64,000 bases of DNA from Flammeovirgaceae bacterium UBA5008 (GCA_002398365.1 DGYK01000049.1:1-64000), one strand, 5' to 3'; counted from the first letter of the stretch, positions 1-8,444 are shown. The notes: generated by a model from the sequence alone, not told the origin. Program-made: numbers and translations.

Positions 1-58
1 TGGATAGAGCAACTGCCTTCTAAGCAGTAGGTCATTGGTTCGAATCCAATCGGGATCA
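1..58 (+). tRNA. tRNA-Arg (TCT), 5' end cut by window edge
   Basis: The D arm onward is visible. The anticodon stem ACTGC/GCAGT (12-16, 24-28) encloses loop CTTCTAA with anticodon TCT at 19-21. The T arm has the TTCGAAT loop and the acceptor 3' strand ends at the discriminator A. CCA is not encoded. The 5' acceptor strand lies outside the window. Confidence 0.93.
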
Positions 59-128
59 CAAAAAAAAGTTGGTGTGTAAAGATGTTTTTATATCTTCGCG
101 CCTCGTTAAGGAAATCACCTTAACAAAA

Positions 129-202
129 CGGGGTGTAGCGTAGCCCGGTATCGCGCTTGGTTTGGGACCAAGAGGTCGTCAGTTCGAATCTGGCCACCCC
201 GA
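129..202 (+). tRNA. tRNA-Pro (TGG)
   Basis: Complete 74-nt cloverleaf. Acceptor CGGGGTG (129-135) pairs perfectly with CACCCCG (195-201). The anticodon stem CTTGG/CCAAG encloses TTTGGGA with anticodon TGG at 163-165. The T loop is TTCGAAT and CCA is not encoded. It follows tRNA-Arg by 70 nt, so the two may share a transcript. Confidence 0.96.
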
Positions 203-204
203 CA

Positions 205-236
205 AAAAAGCTCCGTGTTTCATGGGGCTTTTTTTG
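205..236 (+). terminator. Rho-independent terminator after tRNA-Pro
   Basis: Stem GCTCC (210-214) pairs with GGGGC (224-228), with one G-U pair and a 9-nt loop. It is preceded by an A tract and followed by seven T. It sits directly behind the tRNA. Confidence 0.8.
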
Positions 237-241
237 TTTCT

Positions 242-456
242 ATGTCTTTTACAGTTTACATCTTATTCAACAAATCCTCTCAGAAGTATTATACCAGATC
301 AACTCAGGATTTGGTAAACAGATTGTTCGAACATAACAATGGTGAGACAAATTCAATTAACACGGAATTCCGTAGGAATTAGTTTGGGAAACATATCTAC
401 GTTCTCGAGCTGAAGAGAACCCGAGTTATTCTCCAAACTTCTATTACCTTTTTTGA
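242..456 (+). pseudogene. Decayed GIY-YIG endonuclease-family gene (frameshifted)
   Basis: From ATG 242 a 46-codon frame reads TVYILFNKSSQKYYTRST and then a helix ending in RLFEHNNGE. This is the N-terminal signature of the small GIY-YIG (UPF0213-like) family: VYIL, then YYxGST, then RLxxHNNG. The usual Gly of the second motif is Arg. The frame stops at TAG 380-382, but the -1 frame continues as VWETYLRSRAEE until TGA 454-456, resembling the family's next block (PWxLxY...SRxEA). A frameshift near 375-382 plus loss of the motif Gly indicates a dead gene. It starts six bases after the tRNA-Pro terminator. Family membership is inferred from motif reading only. Confidence 0.6.
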
Positions 457-569
457 TGAATTGACATTCCTCAATTTTGCCCTCTCTACCCTTTAAAAAC
501 CTGATATCTATCATAATTTTAGCCCATTTTGGCTAAATGAAAGGGCTTCCTCCCCTCGCAATTAATGGT

Positions 570-577
570 TATCTTTG
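570..577 (+). promoter_or_regulatory. Bacteroidota -7 element before trhO
   Basis: TATCTTTG matches the TAnnTTTG -7 consensus of the Bacteroidota housekeeping sigma factor, 22 nt before the start codon. No clear TTTG lies 19 bp upstream. Apart from the relic gene and this element I see nothing in 457-599. Confidence 0.5.
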
Positions 578-599
578 CAGTAAGATTATTTAAGCACGC

Positions 600-1640
600 A
601 TGGCTCTTTACAATCGAATCAACGGCAAAGAACTGAAAGAAAAACTTCAGCACCTGCAAGAAGAAAGAACGACCATTTCATTTTACAAATACCATCAGCT
701 GTCCGATCCGAAGGCTTTCCGCGATGAATTGTATCTGTTATTTGATCAACTTCACATTCTTGGTCGTATTTACGTGGCATACGAAGGTATCAACGCACAA
801 ATAAGTGTACCTACCGCCTCTTTCGATACGTTTCGTTCACAACTTTTCAGCATTCCATTTTTAAATGGCATTCGTCTGAACACAGCCGTAGATGACAACG
901 GAAAATCATTCTTTAAGCTAAAAATATTGGTGCGCAACAAAATTGTGGCTGATGGTTTGAACGATGCTACATTTGATGTAACCAATCGCGGCAAGCACGT
1001 GAACGCTAAAGAATTCAACGAACTGGCCGAAAACCCTGACACATTGATAGTAGACATGCGCAACCACTACGAAAGCGAAGTGGGGCATTTTAAAAATGCC
1101 ATTTGTCCGGATGTAGATACGTTCCGAGAGGAGTTGAAAGTAGTGGAAGATTTACTGGAAAAAGAAAAAGATAAAAACCTGTTGATGTATTGCACCGGTG
1201 GTATTCGTTGCGAAAAAGCAAGCGCCTGGTTCAAACATCGTGGATTTAAAAATGTATTTCAATTAGATGGCGGCATCATTGAATATGCACGCCAGGTGAA
1301 ATCACAAGGACTCGAGAATAAATTCATCGGCAAAAACTTCGTGTTCGATGAACGATTGGGCGAGCGCATCTCCGATGATATCATCAGCACCTGCCATCAA
1401 TGTGGCAAGCCTTGCGATACACATACTAATTGCAAAAACGATGGATGCCACTTATTGTTCATTCAATGTGAAGAGTGTGCGGAGAAATTTGCCGGTTGTT
1501 GCTCGACAGAATGTAAAGATATTATTGCGCTGCCGGTTGAAGAACAAAAACAAGTTCGCAAAGGAATCAACAAAGGTCGGCAGGTATTTAAGAAAGGACG
1601 AAAGTTGAAGGATCAGCTCACCACCCAATCTACGGAATGA
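600..1640 (+). CDS. trhO: tRNA uridine(34) hydroxylase, rhodanese family (TrhO/YceA)
   Basis: 346 aa. TrhO-family proteins use oxygen to convert wobble uridine 34 of certain tRNAs to 5-hydroxyuridine. The N-terminal ~100 residues form the family's acylphosphatase-like domain (YHQLSDP...YVAYEGINAQIS). The rhodanese domain follows, with active-site loop MYCTGGIRCEKAS; the likely catalytic Cys is residue 198. The C-terminal tail is Cys-rich (CHQCGKPC, then CEECAEKFAGCCSTEC), as in the longer members of this family, and may bind zinc. A -7 promoter element sits 22 nt upstream. The stop overlaps the mog start by 4 nt (ATGA), so the two are probably translationally coupled. Confidence 0.93.
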   Translation: MALYNRINGKELKEKLQHLQEERTTISFYKYHQLSDPKAFRDELYLLFDQLHILGRIYVAYEGINAQISVPTASFDTFRSQLFSIPFLNGIRLNTAVDDNGKSFFKLKILVRNKIVADGLNDATFDVTNRGKHVNAKEFNELAENPDTLIVDMRNHYESEVGHFKNAICPDVDTFREELKVVEDLLEKEKDKNLLMYCTGGIRCEKASAWFKHRGFKNVFQLDGGIIEYARQVKSQGLENKFIGKNFVFDERLGERISDDIISTCHQCGKPCDTHTNCKNDGCHLLFIQCEECAEKFAGCCSTECKDIIALPVEEQKQVRKGINKGRQVFKKGRKLKDQLTTQSTE

Positions 1641-2185
1641 TTCGCATCGGCATTATCAACGTATCCGATCGCGCGAGTAAGGGCATTTATGAAGATATTC
1701 CCGGTCAGGCGATCGTGGCCACGCTCAACGAATATTTGCTAAGTCCGTGGGAAAAAGAATATGCGGTCATACCCGATGAGCAACCATTGATTGAACAAAC
1801 ATTGATCGACATGGCCGATCAGAAGAACTGCTGCCTGATTGTAACCTGCGGTGGTACCGGCCCCGCCAAACGCGATGTGACCCCCGAAGCTACCGAAGCA
1901 GTTTGTCAAAAAATGATGCCCGGCTTTGGCGAATTAATGCGCAGCGTCAGTTTGCAGTACGTTCCCACCGCTATTTTATCGCGCCAAACGGCTGGCATAC
2001 GAAATAAAACTTTAATTGTAAATTTGCCTGGGAAGCCGAAAGCCATTCGCCAATGTTTGGATGCGGTGTTTCCGGCCATTCCTTATTGCATTGATTTAAT
2101 TGAAGGACCGTATCTGGAATGCAATACCGTAGTGATTAAACCATTTCGCCCCAAGGAAGAAACAACTCCCAAGGTGACTAGTTAA
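1637..2185 (+). CDS. mog: Molybdopterin adenylyltransferase (MogA/MoaB family)
   Basis: 182 aa. Mog activates molybdopterin with ATP so that molybdate can be inserted during molybdenum cofactor synthesis. The fold starts with GIINVSDRASKG. The nucleotide-binding block reads VTCGGTGPAKRDVTPEAT (residues ~72-90), followed by PGFGELMR and the LPGKPKAIRQCL segment, all characteristic of MogA rather than CinA. Length fits the family. It overlaps trhO by 4 nt and is followed 21 nt later by the M23 peptidase. No other moa/moe genes are in the window, so it is separated from the rest of the pathway. Confidence 0.9.
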   Translation: MIRIGIINVSDRASKGIYEDIPGQAIVATLNEYLLSPWEKEYAVIPDEQPLIEQTLIDMADQKNCCLIVTCGGTGPAKRDVTPEATEAVCQKMMPGFGELMRSVSLQYVPTAILSRQTAGIRNKTLIVNLPGKPKAIRQCLDAVFPAIPYCIDLIEGPYLECNTVVIKPFRPKEETTPKVTS

Positions 2186-2206
2186 TACTTTGAATTCGTT
2201 ACACGT

Positions 2207-3187
2207 ATGGCAAGAATAAAATATTACTACGACACGGAAACGTGTAAGTACGAACGCATTCGCACCAGCACAGGCGACATCATCTTGAATACATTGGGAA
2301 TTCTATCGCTCACGTTGGCAATGGCGGTGGGCTTGATGTTTCTTTATAGCAGCTACTTTGAATCTCCCCGCGAACTTCTGCTCAGCAATGAAGTGAAGGA
2401 GTTGGAATTCATGTACAGCAATCTGGAAAAACAAATTGAAAAATTGGATGCCGAGCTCGCCAACATGGAATACCGGGATGATAATATCTACCGTGCCGTT
2501 TTGGGTGCAGAACCCATCGACAAAAGTGTACGCGAGGCCGGTGTAGGTGGGATTGACCGCTATGAAGACATCAAGAAGAAAAACATCGTTCACGAAGATT
2601 TTTTGCTGAAACTGCATGAACGAGTTGATAAGCTGAAACGAAAGGTTTACATCGAATCCAAATCACAAGATGAAGTGATTGCGCTGGCCGAAAACAAAGA
2701 AAAGTTATTCGCTGCTATTCCAGCCATTCAGCCCGTTAGCAATAAACAGTTGATTGCTTTGGCATCCGGCTTCGGCATGCGTATTCACCCGGTTTACAAA
2801 GTTCGTAAAATGCACACCGGTGTTGATTTTGCTGCATCTATTGGCACTCCTATCTACGCTACTGCGGATGGCGTAATTGACAAACTGGAAGTGAGCTTCA
2901 GTGGTTATGGCAAAGTTTTAGAAATTGATCATGGCTTTGGCTACCGCACACGCTTTGCACACATGCACGGCTTCAATGTGCGCTTCGGACAAAAAGTAAA
3001 ACGAGGCGATTTGATTGGTTATGTTGGCGACACCGGACTTTCTACTGCTCCCCATTTGCATTACGAAGTCTTTGTAAACGGAGTACATGTGAATCCCGTT
3101 CACTACTTCTTCAATGATTTAAACGCGAAAGATTACGAAAAGATAATTCAACTGGCTTCGGTCGAAAACCAATCGCTGGGAATGTAA
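2207..3187 (+). CDS. Membrane-anchored M23 (LytM) peptidase
   Basis: 326 aa. Residues ~24-49 form one membrane segment after a short cytoplasmic N-terminus. Residues ~58-160 are charged and coiled-coil-like. The C-terminal M23 domain has the zinc-binding pattern RIHPVYK...MHTGVDF, AHMHG and HLHYEVFVNG. All expected His/Asp ligands are present, so an active endopeptidase or amidase-activating factor of the cell wall is likely. This anchored coiled-coil/LytM layout is common in Bacteroidota. The stop TAA directly abuts the convergent NUDIX stop (TAATTA), with no intergenic base and no obvious hairpin terminator. Confidence 0.9.
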   Translation: MARIKYYYDTETCKYERIRTSTGDIILNTLGILSLTLAMAVGLMFLYSSYFESPRELLLSNEVKELEFMYSNLEKQIEKLDAELANMEYRDDNIYRAVLGAEPIDKSVREAGVGGIDRYEDIKKKNIVHEDFLLKLHERVDKLKRKVYIESKSQDEVIALAENKEKLFAAIPAIQPVSNKQLIALASGFGMRIHPVYKVRKMHTGVDFAASIGTPIYATADGVIDKLEVSFSGYGKVLEIDHGFGYRTRFAHMHGFNVRFGQKVKRGDLIGYVGDTGLSTAPHLHYEVFVNGVHVNPVHYFFNDLNAKDYEKIIQLASVENQSLGM

Positions 3188-3826
3188 TTAAAGAACAAGA
3201 ATCTCTCGAATAATCACGCGGAGTTCATTCAACATCATAGCCGTGGCACCCCACACTACTTCACCTTCTATTTCAAAATGGGGTGCTAGCATCGGATACA
3301 TTTTAGCAGCCAGTATCTCTTTCGTGCGGATCGCATCGGTTCGAATTAAATCAGAAATGTCGCCTTCGATGATGCGCACTACTTCAGATTGTTGTGCTTG
3401 ATAAACGGGACGTTGTTCTACAAATCCAACTACGGGAATAACCATGAAGTTGCTAGGCATCACAAAAAACTGGCTCAACTCACCTATCACTTTAATTTGT
3501 TGTGCCTTCACACCTATTTCTTCTTCTGTTTCTCTCAACGCAGTTTCAATGGCTGTCTCACCCGGCTCGGCTTTTCCTCCCGGCAAACTCACCTGACCGC
3601 CATGTGCACCCAGATATTCATGACGCTTGGTTAATGGGAATTTAACCTGGCCGCCATCTGGGTATAATAAAATCATCACACTACCAGGCTTGGGTGGAAG
3701 TGAGTGATCAAATTTAGGTTTGATGAGTCCGGTGGGTGTGGCACGCAAAGGTTCATGCGCCTCCTCTCCCGGCAATGGCTGTTGCAGTCGCTGTTGAAGT
3801 TGATCGAGTAATGAAGGCCACATCAT
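3188..3826 (-). CDS. NUDIX hydrolase, CoA pyrophosphatase-like
   Basis: 212 aa. The NUDIX box is intact: GGKAEPGETAIETALRETEE, then EIG, following GX5EX7REUXEEXGU. The preceding LPGG and the segment FVMPSNFMVIPVVGFV resemble the CoA diphosphatase (NudL/YeaB) subgroup, which hydrolyses CoA to 3',5'-ADP and phosphopantetheine. Substrate is inferred from that resemblance only. The start overlaps the stop of the upstream TPR gene by 4 nt, so it is the second gene of a two-gene minus-strand unit. Confidence 0.88.
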   Translation of the reverse strand: MMWPSLLDQLQQRLQQPLPGEEAHEPLRATPTGLIKPKFDHSLPPKPGSVMILLYPDGGQVKFPLTKRHEYLGAHGGQVSLPGGKAEPGETAIETALRETEEEIGVKAQQIKVIGELSQFFVMPSNFMVIPVVGFVEQRPVYQAQQSEVVRIIEGDISDLIRTDAIRTKEILAAKMYPMLAPHFEIEGEVVWGATAMMLNELRVIIREILVL

Positions 3827-4845
3827 TTGCAGTACTTGATTAGATCAGCCGTTAGCATTTGGTCTCCTCGTTGCTCGGACTGACGAAATGCATCACATGC
3901 TTCTTTCCGCTTATTGTTTTTTGCGTAAGCGGTACCGAGGTAAAAATAAATCTTATCGATAAAAGAATCCATCTTTTCAGCTTGGGCCAAGAGCCGTTCC
4001 GCGGAAGCGTAATCTTCCTTCATCAAATACAAAATACCTTTGTTGCGATACGCCCAACCATTGTAAGGATCGGCATACATACTTTGGTTGATGTCTTCTT
4101 CGGCTTTGGCCAGATCCTTCAGTCGCAAATAGATAAAGCCCCGATTATTTAAAAAATAAGCTTGTTTTGGGTCAAGATCAATTGCTTTGTTAACATTCTG
4201 CAAAGCCGTTTCAAAATTTCCTTTTTCAATGTCGATTAGCGCCAAGGTGTTATAAACATTTGGCTCGTTGGCTTTGAGCGTAAGCGCCTGATTCAACTCC
4301 TTTAAGGCTACTTCGTAGTCGCGTTTATAATAATGCACGATCGCATGATTCACCAAGTAGTCCACATTATCAGGTGCCAACTTCATGGCTTTGTCAAACG
4401 ACTCAAGTGCTTTATCGAACTCGCGCATCTTGGTAAAAACCAACCCTTTGGTAAAGTGCGCCAAAGCGGTATCCGGTTTTACAGCAATGACTTTATTCAA
4501 ATCATCCAGCGATTGAAAGTAAGCTTTGGTTTCATAGGCTGCATTGGCTCGATTGATGAGCGCATTCACGAAAGAAGGTTTGCACTCGATTGCTTTGGTA
4601 TAATTCTCAACGGCTAAATCAAAGCGCCTTTGCTCAAAATACACCGTTCCAAGATTATTCCAGGCATCAGCATAACAGGGCTCTAACCGAATAGCCTCGC
4701 CATAATAGTACGATGCTTGGTCGTAATTACGTTCTCTGGCTGCAATATTGCCCTTTAACAAAAACTGCTGCAAGCGCGTTTCTTTGGTGTCGCACGACTG
4801 TAAACACACGACCAGAATTAGAAGTAGGAAAAGTCTCATAATCAT
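3823..4845 (-). CDS. TPR-repeat lipoprotein
   Basis: 340 aa. The N-terminus is a lipoprotein signal peptide (LLLILVVCLQSC, acylated Cys about residue 18). The rest is about eight tetratricopeptide repeats of 34 residues, for example YADAWNNLGTVYFEQRRFDL and the similar units after it. Such proteins are periplasmic or outer-membrane scaffolds; no enzymatic domain is visible. A second ATG lies two codons downstream. It heads the unit with the NUDIX gene. The upstream 150 nt run toward the his promoter on the other strand. Confidence 0.9.
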   Translation of the reverse strand: MIMRLFLLLILVVCLQSCDTKETRLQQFLLKGNIAARERNYDQASYYYGEAIRLEPCYADAWNNLGTVYFEQRRFDLAVENYTKAIECKPSFVNALINRANAAYETKAYFQSLDDLNKVIAVKPDTALAHFTKGLVFTKMREFDKALESFDKAMKLAPDNVDYLVNHAIVHYYKRDYEVALKELNQALTLKANEPNVYNTLALIDIEKGNFETALQNVNKAIDLDPKQAYFLNNRGFIYLRLKDLAKAEEDINQSMYADPYNGWAYRNKGILYLMKEDYASAERLLAQAEKMDSFIDKIYFYLGTAYAKNNKRKEACDAFRQSEQRGDQMLTADLIKYCK

Positions 4846-4955
4846 TTGTCAGTGCCTATTCATTGAAAAAGGGAAGGCTCGCAAAAATACACATAAACTA
4901 AACCGCAAAGGCTAACACTTGTTTAATAGGAATTTTAAAAAAATATTCACTTGAA

Positions 4956-4987
4956 TTTTGAATACTACAACCGAATCCCTTTCTTTG
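4956..4987 (+). promoter_or_regulatory. his operon promoter (Bacteroidota -33/-7)
   Basis: TTTTG at 4956-4960 is separated by exactly 19 bp from TTTCTTTG at 4980-4987, one mismatch from TAnnTTTG. The predicted transcript starts only a few bases before the leader peptide ATG at 4997. Confidence 0.7.
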
Positions 4988-4996
4988 AGCCATCAA

Positions 4997-5065
4997 ATGA
5001 CAACAACTCAAAACATCCATCGCCATCACCATACAACTAGCTTGTCTGGCGGCTTTATGTTTTGA
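4997..5065 (+). CDS. hisL: Histidine operon leader peptide
   Basis: 22-codon frame beginning MTTTQNIHRHHHTT and ending with TGA at 5063-5065. Four His codons occur within five codons (CAT CGC CAT CAC CAT, 5018-5032). It lies between a good promoter and a strong terminator upstream of hisG, the classical arrangement for ribosome-mediated attenuation: ribosome stalling at His codons when charged tRNA-His is scarce would favour an alternative fold and read-through. It is too short for ordinary gene callers. Confidence 0.85.
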   Translation: MTTTQNIHRHHHTTSLSGGFMF

Positions 5066-5120
5066 TCTGATTATAAAGATTTACTCGAAAAAGGCTTGCC
5101 AACAATGGCGAGCCTTTTTT
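5048..5120 (+). promoter_or_regulatory. his attenuator: antiterminator segment plus terminator hairpin
   Basis: The terminator stem GGCTTGCC (5093-5100) pairs with GGCGAGCC (5107-5114) across a 6-nt loop, with one G-U pair, and is followed by six T. Upstream, GGCGGCTTT (5048-5056) can pair with AAAGGCTTGCC (5090-5100), giving GGC/GCC and CTTT/AAAG helices that would block the terminator. That segment lies just behind the His codons of the leader peptide, where a stalled ribosome would leave it free. The antiterminator pairing is my inference. Confidence 0.8.
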
Positions 5121-5163
5121 GTTTGCTAAGAATTTGAATTAAAATAATAACTATAAAAACCGT

Positions 5164-6024
5164 ATGATTACACCACTCCGCATTGCTATTCAAAAGTCCG
5201 GTCGCCTGCAGGAAGATTCACTGAAGTTGTTGAAGGAAAGCGGCCTGCATTTCAGCAATGGCAAAGATCAACTGAAAACGCAAGCGCGGAATTTTCCGAT
5301 CGAATTGCTCTTCTTACGCGATGACGATATTCCGCAATACGTAGAAGACCAGGTAGCAGATGCGGGCATTGTCGGTGAAAACGTGCTCATCGAAAAACAG
5401 AAAAAGAATGAGTTGGTGAAGCGCTTGGATTTTGCCAAATGCCGACTCTCCATTGCCGTTCCTCGTTCCGAAAATTACACCGGCATTTCGTACTTGCAAG
5501 GAAAAAACATCGCTACCTCCTACCCGGTGATTGTACAGCAATTCTTAGCCAAGCATGGCATTCAGGCAGGCATCCACGAAATCAGTGGCTCGGTAGAAAT
5601 TGCTCCGGGTATAGGGTTAGCTGATGCAATCTGTGACATCGTGAGTACCGGCAGCACGTTGTTAAGCAATGGGTTGAAAGAAGTGGAAACCGTCATTCAA
5701 AGTGAAGCCGTGTTGATTGCTACACCGGATTTACCCGAAGCCAAAAAGCAAATTTTGGACAAGCTGATTTTTCGGATCAATGCAGTGCAATCGGCCAAAA
5801 ACAACAAATACATTTTGCTGAACTGTCCGAATGAAGCCATCGAAAAAATTACGAGCGTTATCCCGGGCATGAAGAGTCCGACCATTATGCCGTTAAGTCG
5901 TACGGGCTGGTCGAGCTTACATTCCGTTGTTGATGAAAATGACTTTTGGGAAAAGATCGATTTACTAAAGTCATTCGGAGCCGAAGGTATTTTGGTGATA
6001 CCAATTGAGAAGATGATTGCTTAG
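5164..6024 (+). CDS. hisG: ATP phosphoribosyltransferase, long form
   Basis: 286 aa. First step of histidine synthesis: ATP plus PRPP gives phosphoribosyl-ATP. The opening LRIAIQKSGRLQEDSLKLL and the DAICDIVSTGSTLLSNGLKE loop (PRPP site) are HisG hallmarks. The extra C-terminal ~75 residues ending in GILVIPIEKM form the ACT-like regulatory domain of the long HisG type, which is feedback-inhibited by histidine and does not need HisZ. It is the first structural gene behind the attenuator. Confidence 0.96.
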   Translation: MITPLRIAIQKSGRLQEDSLKLLKESGLHFSNGKDQLKTQARNFPIELLFLRDDDIPQYVEDQVADAGIVGENVLIEKQKKNELVKRLDFAKCRLSIAVPRSENYTGISYLQGKNIATSYPVIVQQFLAKHGIQAGIHEISGSVEIAPGIGLADAICDIVSTGSTLLSNGLKEVETVIQSEAVLIATPDLPEAKKQILDKLIFRINAVQSAKNNKYILLNCPNEAIEKITSVIPGMKSPTIMPLSRTGWSSLHSVVDENDFWEKIDLLKSFGAEGILVIPIEKMIA

Positions 6025-6080
6025 CAGAGACTTGAGATGTGAGACTTGAGATGTGAGACTTGAGATTTGAGATTTGAGAA
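6025..6080 (+). repeat. Short imperfect tandem repeats between hisG and hisD
   Basis: The spacer consists of repeated words built on GAGACTTGAGAT and TGAGATTTGAGA, with about four TGAGA-containing units. The pattern has no coding frame and ends shortly before the hisD start. It is the only low-complexity stretch inside the operon besides the hisC-hisB spacer. Confidence 0.7.
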
Positions 6081-6106
6081 AAATAGATAAAAGAAAACGA
6101 AGAAAG

Positions 6107-7387
6107 ATGAAAGTTGAGATAAATCCTGCGAAAGAAACCTGGAGAGCACTGTGCCAGCGGCCGCAACTGGAATTGGAATATCTAGAAGGCGTGGTGAACA
6201 ACATTCTCACGCGTGTAAAAAAATCCGGTGACGAAGCCCTGCGTGAGTTGACAAAACAATTTGATGGCATCGAAATTACTAACTTGGCAGCAACCTCCGA
6301 AGAAGTGAATGCCGCCATTGCTTCTTTACCTGATTCGCTGAAGCAATCCATCACGCAAGCGGCTGCCAACATTGAAAAGTTTCACACAGCACAACGTAAT
6401 CCGGTAGTTCAAATTGAAACTATGCCGGGTGTTACCTGCTGGCGAAAGCAAGTGGCCATTCAAAGCGTGGGCATTTACATTCCTGGAGGTTCAGCTCCTT
6501 TGTTTTCTACGGTGTTGATGCTGGGTATCCCGGCTAAGATTGCCGGATGCAAAGAAGTAGTTTTGTGTACACCCCCCGCAGCAGACGGAGCGATTCATCC
6601 TGCTATTTTGTTTGCAGCCTCACTGGCAGGAATCACTAAAATTTACAAAGTAGGTGGCGCACAAGCGATCGCAGCGATGGCCTATGGCACAGCTACCATT
6701 CCGCAAGTCGATAAAATCTTTGGCCCCGGAAATCAATACGTCACCAAAGCAAAACAACTCATCAACCAATCCGGAACGGCTATCGATATGCCGGCCGGGC
6801 CTTCGGAAGTATTGGTGATTGCGGATAGTCAGGCAAGCCCATCATTCATTGCAGCCGATCTTTTATCGCAAGCGGAACACGGTGCAGATAGTCAGGTAGT
6901 GCTGGTGACCAAAGATTCCGAGTTGGTGAAGAAGACCGAAGCTGCGTTAGAAGAACAACTCCTGCAACTTCCTCGTCAAAAAATTGCGCGCGAAGCACTT
7001 AAGAACAGTTTAGCGATTGTTTTGAATAATGATGAGCTAGTGATCGATTTTGTGAATGCATATGCACCCGAACATTTGATTATCAATACAAAAGATGCTG
7101 ATGCTTTAGGTGAACGAATTACCAATGCAGGGTCGATTTTTTTAGGCGCCTATTCTCCCGAGTCGGTAGGAGATTACGCGTCCGGCACAAATCACACTTT
7201 GCCAACCAATGGCTATGCAAAAGCATATAGTGGTGTATCACTCGATAGTTTTACCAAATCCATCACTATTCAAAAACTAACCAAAGAAGGACTTGATCTC
7301 TTGGGTCCGATCGTAGAAGAAATGGCAGAAGCGGAGCAATTGAAAGGGCACGCGCAGGCGGTGCGGGTTCGAAGAAATTCTAATTAA
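6107..7387 (+). CDS. hisD: Histidinol dehydrogenase
   Basis: About 426 aa from ATG 6107 (MKVEINPAKETW); an in-frame ATG at 6074 would add eleven Lys/Arg-rich residues and is unlikely. It carries out the last two steps, oxidising histidinol to histidine with two NAD+, using zinc. Family motifs are intact: SVGIYIPGGSAPLFSTV, KIFGPGNQYVTKAK, DMPAGPSEVLVIAD, SQAEHGADSQVVLV and TNHTLPTNGYAK, which carry the zinc and catalytic residues. It follows hisG after the repeat spacer. Confidence 0.96.
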   Translation: MKVEINPAKETWRALCQRPQLELEYLEGVVNNILTRVKKSGDEALRELTKQFDGIEITNLAATSEEVNAAIASLPDSLKQSITQAAANIEKFHTAQRNPVVQIETMPGVTCWRKQVAIQSVGIYIPGGSAPLFSTVLMLGIPAKIAGCKEVVLCTPPAADGAIHPAILFAASLAGITKIYKVGGAQAIAAMAYGTATIPQVDKIFGPGNQYVTKAKQLINQSGTAIDMPAGPSEVLVIADSQASPSFIAADLLSQAEHGADSQVVLVTKDSELVKKTEAALEEQLLQLPRQKIAREALKNSLAIVLNNDELVIDFVNAYAPEHLIINTKDADALGERITNAGSIFLGAYSPESVGDYASGTNHTLPTNGYAKAYSGVSLDSFTKSITIQKLTKEGLDLLGPIVEEMAEAEQLKGHAQAVRVRRNSN

Positions 7388-7393
7388 CAAGAC

Positions 7394-8425
7394 ATGGACA
7401 TCACCAAACTCGTTCGACCCAATATTTCTAAACTTAAACCGTATTCATCGGCCCGCGATGATTTCAAAGGAAGTGCTTCGGTTTATCTTGATGCCAATGA
7501 AAATCCCTACCCTTCTGATTTCAATCGTTACCCCGATCCGCATCAGCAAAAGCTGAAGACAAAAATAGCAGCGATCAAAAATATCCCTGCTGAAAACATA
7601 TTTGTTGGCAACGGCAGCGATGAGCCCATCGATTTGTTGTTTCGTGCTTTTTGTGAACCAGGTGTAGATAATGTTTTAATTCCGGAGCCTACCTATGGCA
7701 TGTACACGGTGAGCGCGAACATTAATAACATTGCGATCAGGAATATTTCACTCACACCTGATTTTGATTTGGATGTGGATGCGATTTCTAAAACCTGGGA
7801 TAAAAATACGAAGCTGTTGTTTCTTTGTTCGCCCAATAATCCTTCCGGCAATTTGCTGAGCGAAGAAAAAATCATTCAGTTGTTAAATACCTTTCCGGGA
7901 TTGGTGATTGTGGACGAAGCGTACATTGATTTTACAAAACAGCCCGGCTTTCTTTCGAAGATCAAGGATTACTCCAATCTGGTAGTGTTGCAGACTTTAT
8001 CCAAAGCTTGGGGATTGGCTTCTTTGCGAATTGGAATGTGTTTCGCGCAACCCGAAATCATTCAAGTGTTGAATAAGATTAAGCCGCCTTACAACATCAG
8101 TGGTATCAATCAGCAACTGGCAGAACAAGCGCTGAAGGAGGTAACTCGAAAGGAGAAAAACGTTCAGGAGATCATTGCGCAGAGAGAATGGTTGAAAACA
8201 GAGCTAAAACAATTGTCTTCCGTTCGGCAGGTGTTTCCTTCCGAAGCAAATTTCCTGTTGGTCAAAATTGACCAAGCTCGTGAAAAATACCAACAGTTAA
8301 TTCAAACCGGAGTAGTGGTGCGTGATCGCTCTTCGGTAATTTTGTGTCAGGATTGCCTGCGGATTACCGTTGGTACACCTTCAGAAAATCAACAACTACT
8401 AAAAACATTAAAGAAACTAGATTAA
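7394..8425 (+). CDS. hisC: Histidinol-phosphate aminotransferase
   Basis: 343 aa. PLP-dependent transamination of imidazole acetol phosphate with glutamate. It shows the class II aminotransferase pattern: LDANENPYP near the N-terminus, GNGSDEPIDLL, LCSPNNPSGN, VDEAYIDF and the PLP lysine in LQTLSKAWGLASLRIG. The C-terminal block RDCLRITVGT-like (CQDCLRITVGTPSEN) is also present. It starts 6 nt after hisD. It is followed by a 102-nt spacer with an inverted repeat before hisB. Confidence 0.96.
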   Translation: MDITKLVRPNISKLKPYSSARDDFKGSASVYLDANENPYPSDFNRYPDPHQQKLKTKIAAIKNIPAENIFVGNGSDEPIDLLFRAFCEPGVDNVLIPEPTYGMYTVSANINNIAIRNISLTPDFDLDVDAISKTWDKNTKLLFLCSPNNPSGNLLSEEKIIQLLNTFPGLVIVDEAYIDFTKQPGFLSKIKDYSNLVVLQTLSKAWGLASLRIGMCFAQPEIIQVLNKIKPPYNISGINQQLAEQALKEVTRKEKNVQEIIAQREWLKTELKQLSSVRQVFPSEANFLLVKIDQAREKYQQLIQTGVVVRDRSSVILCQDCLRITVGTPSENQQLLKTLKKLD

Positions 8426-8444
8426 TAACTTTAAAAGAAAAATC

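Noticed and set aside
381..439. Nested inverted repeats AGTTTGG/CCAAACT and GTTCTC/GAGAAC as a regulatory RNA
   Set aside because: They fall within the decayed GIY-YIG gene and have no T tail or neighbour to regulate.
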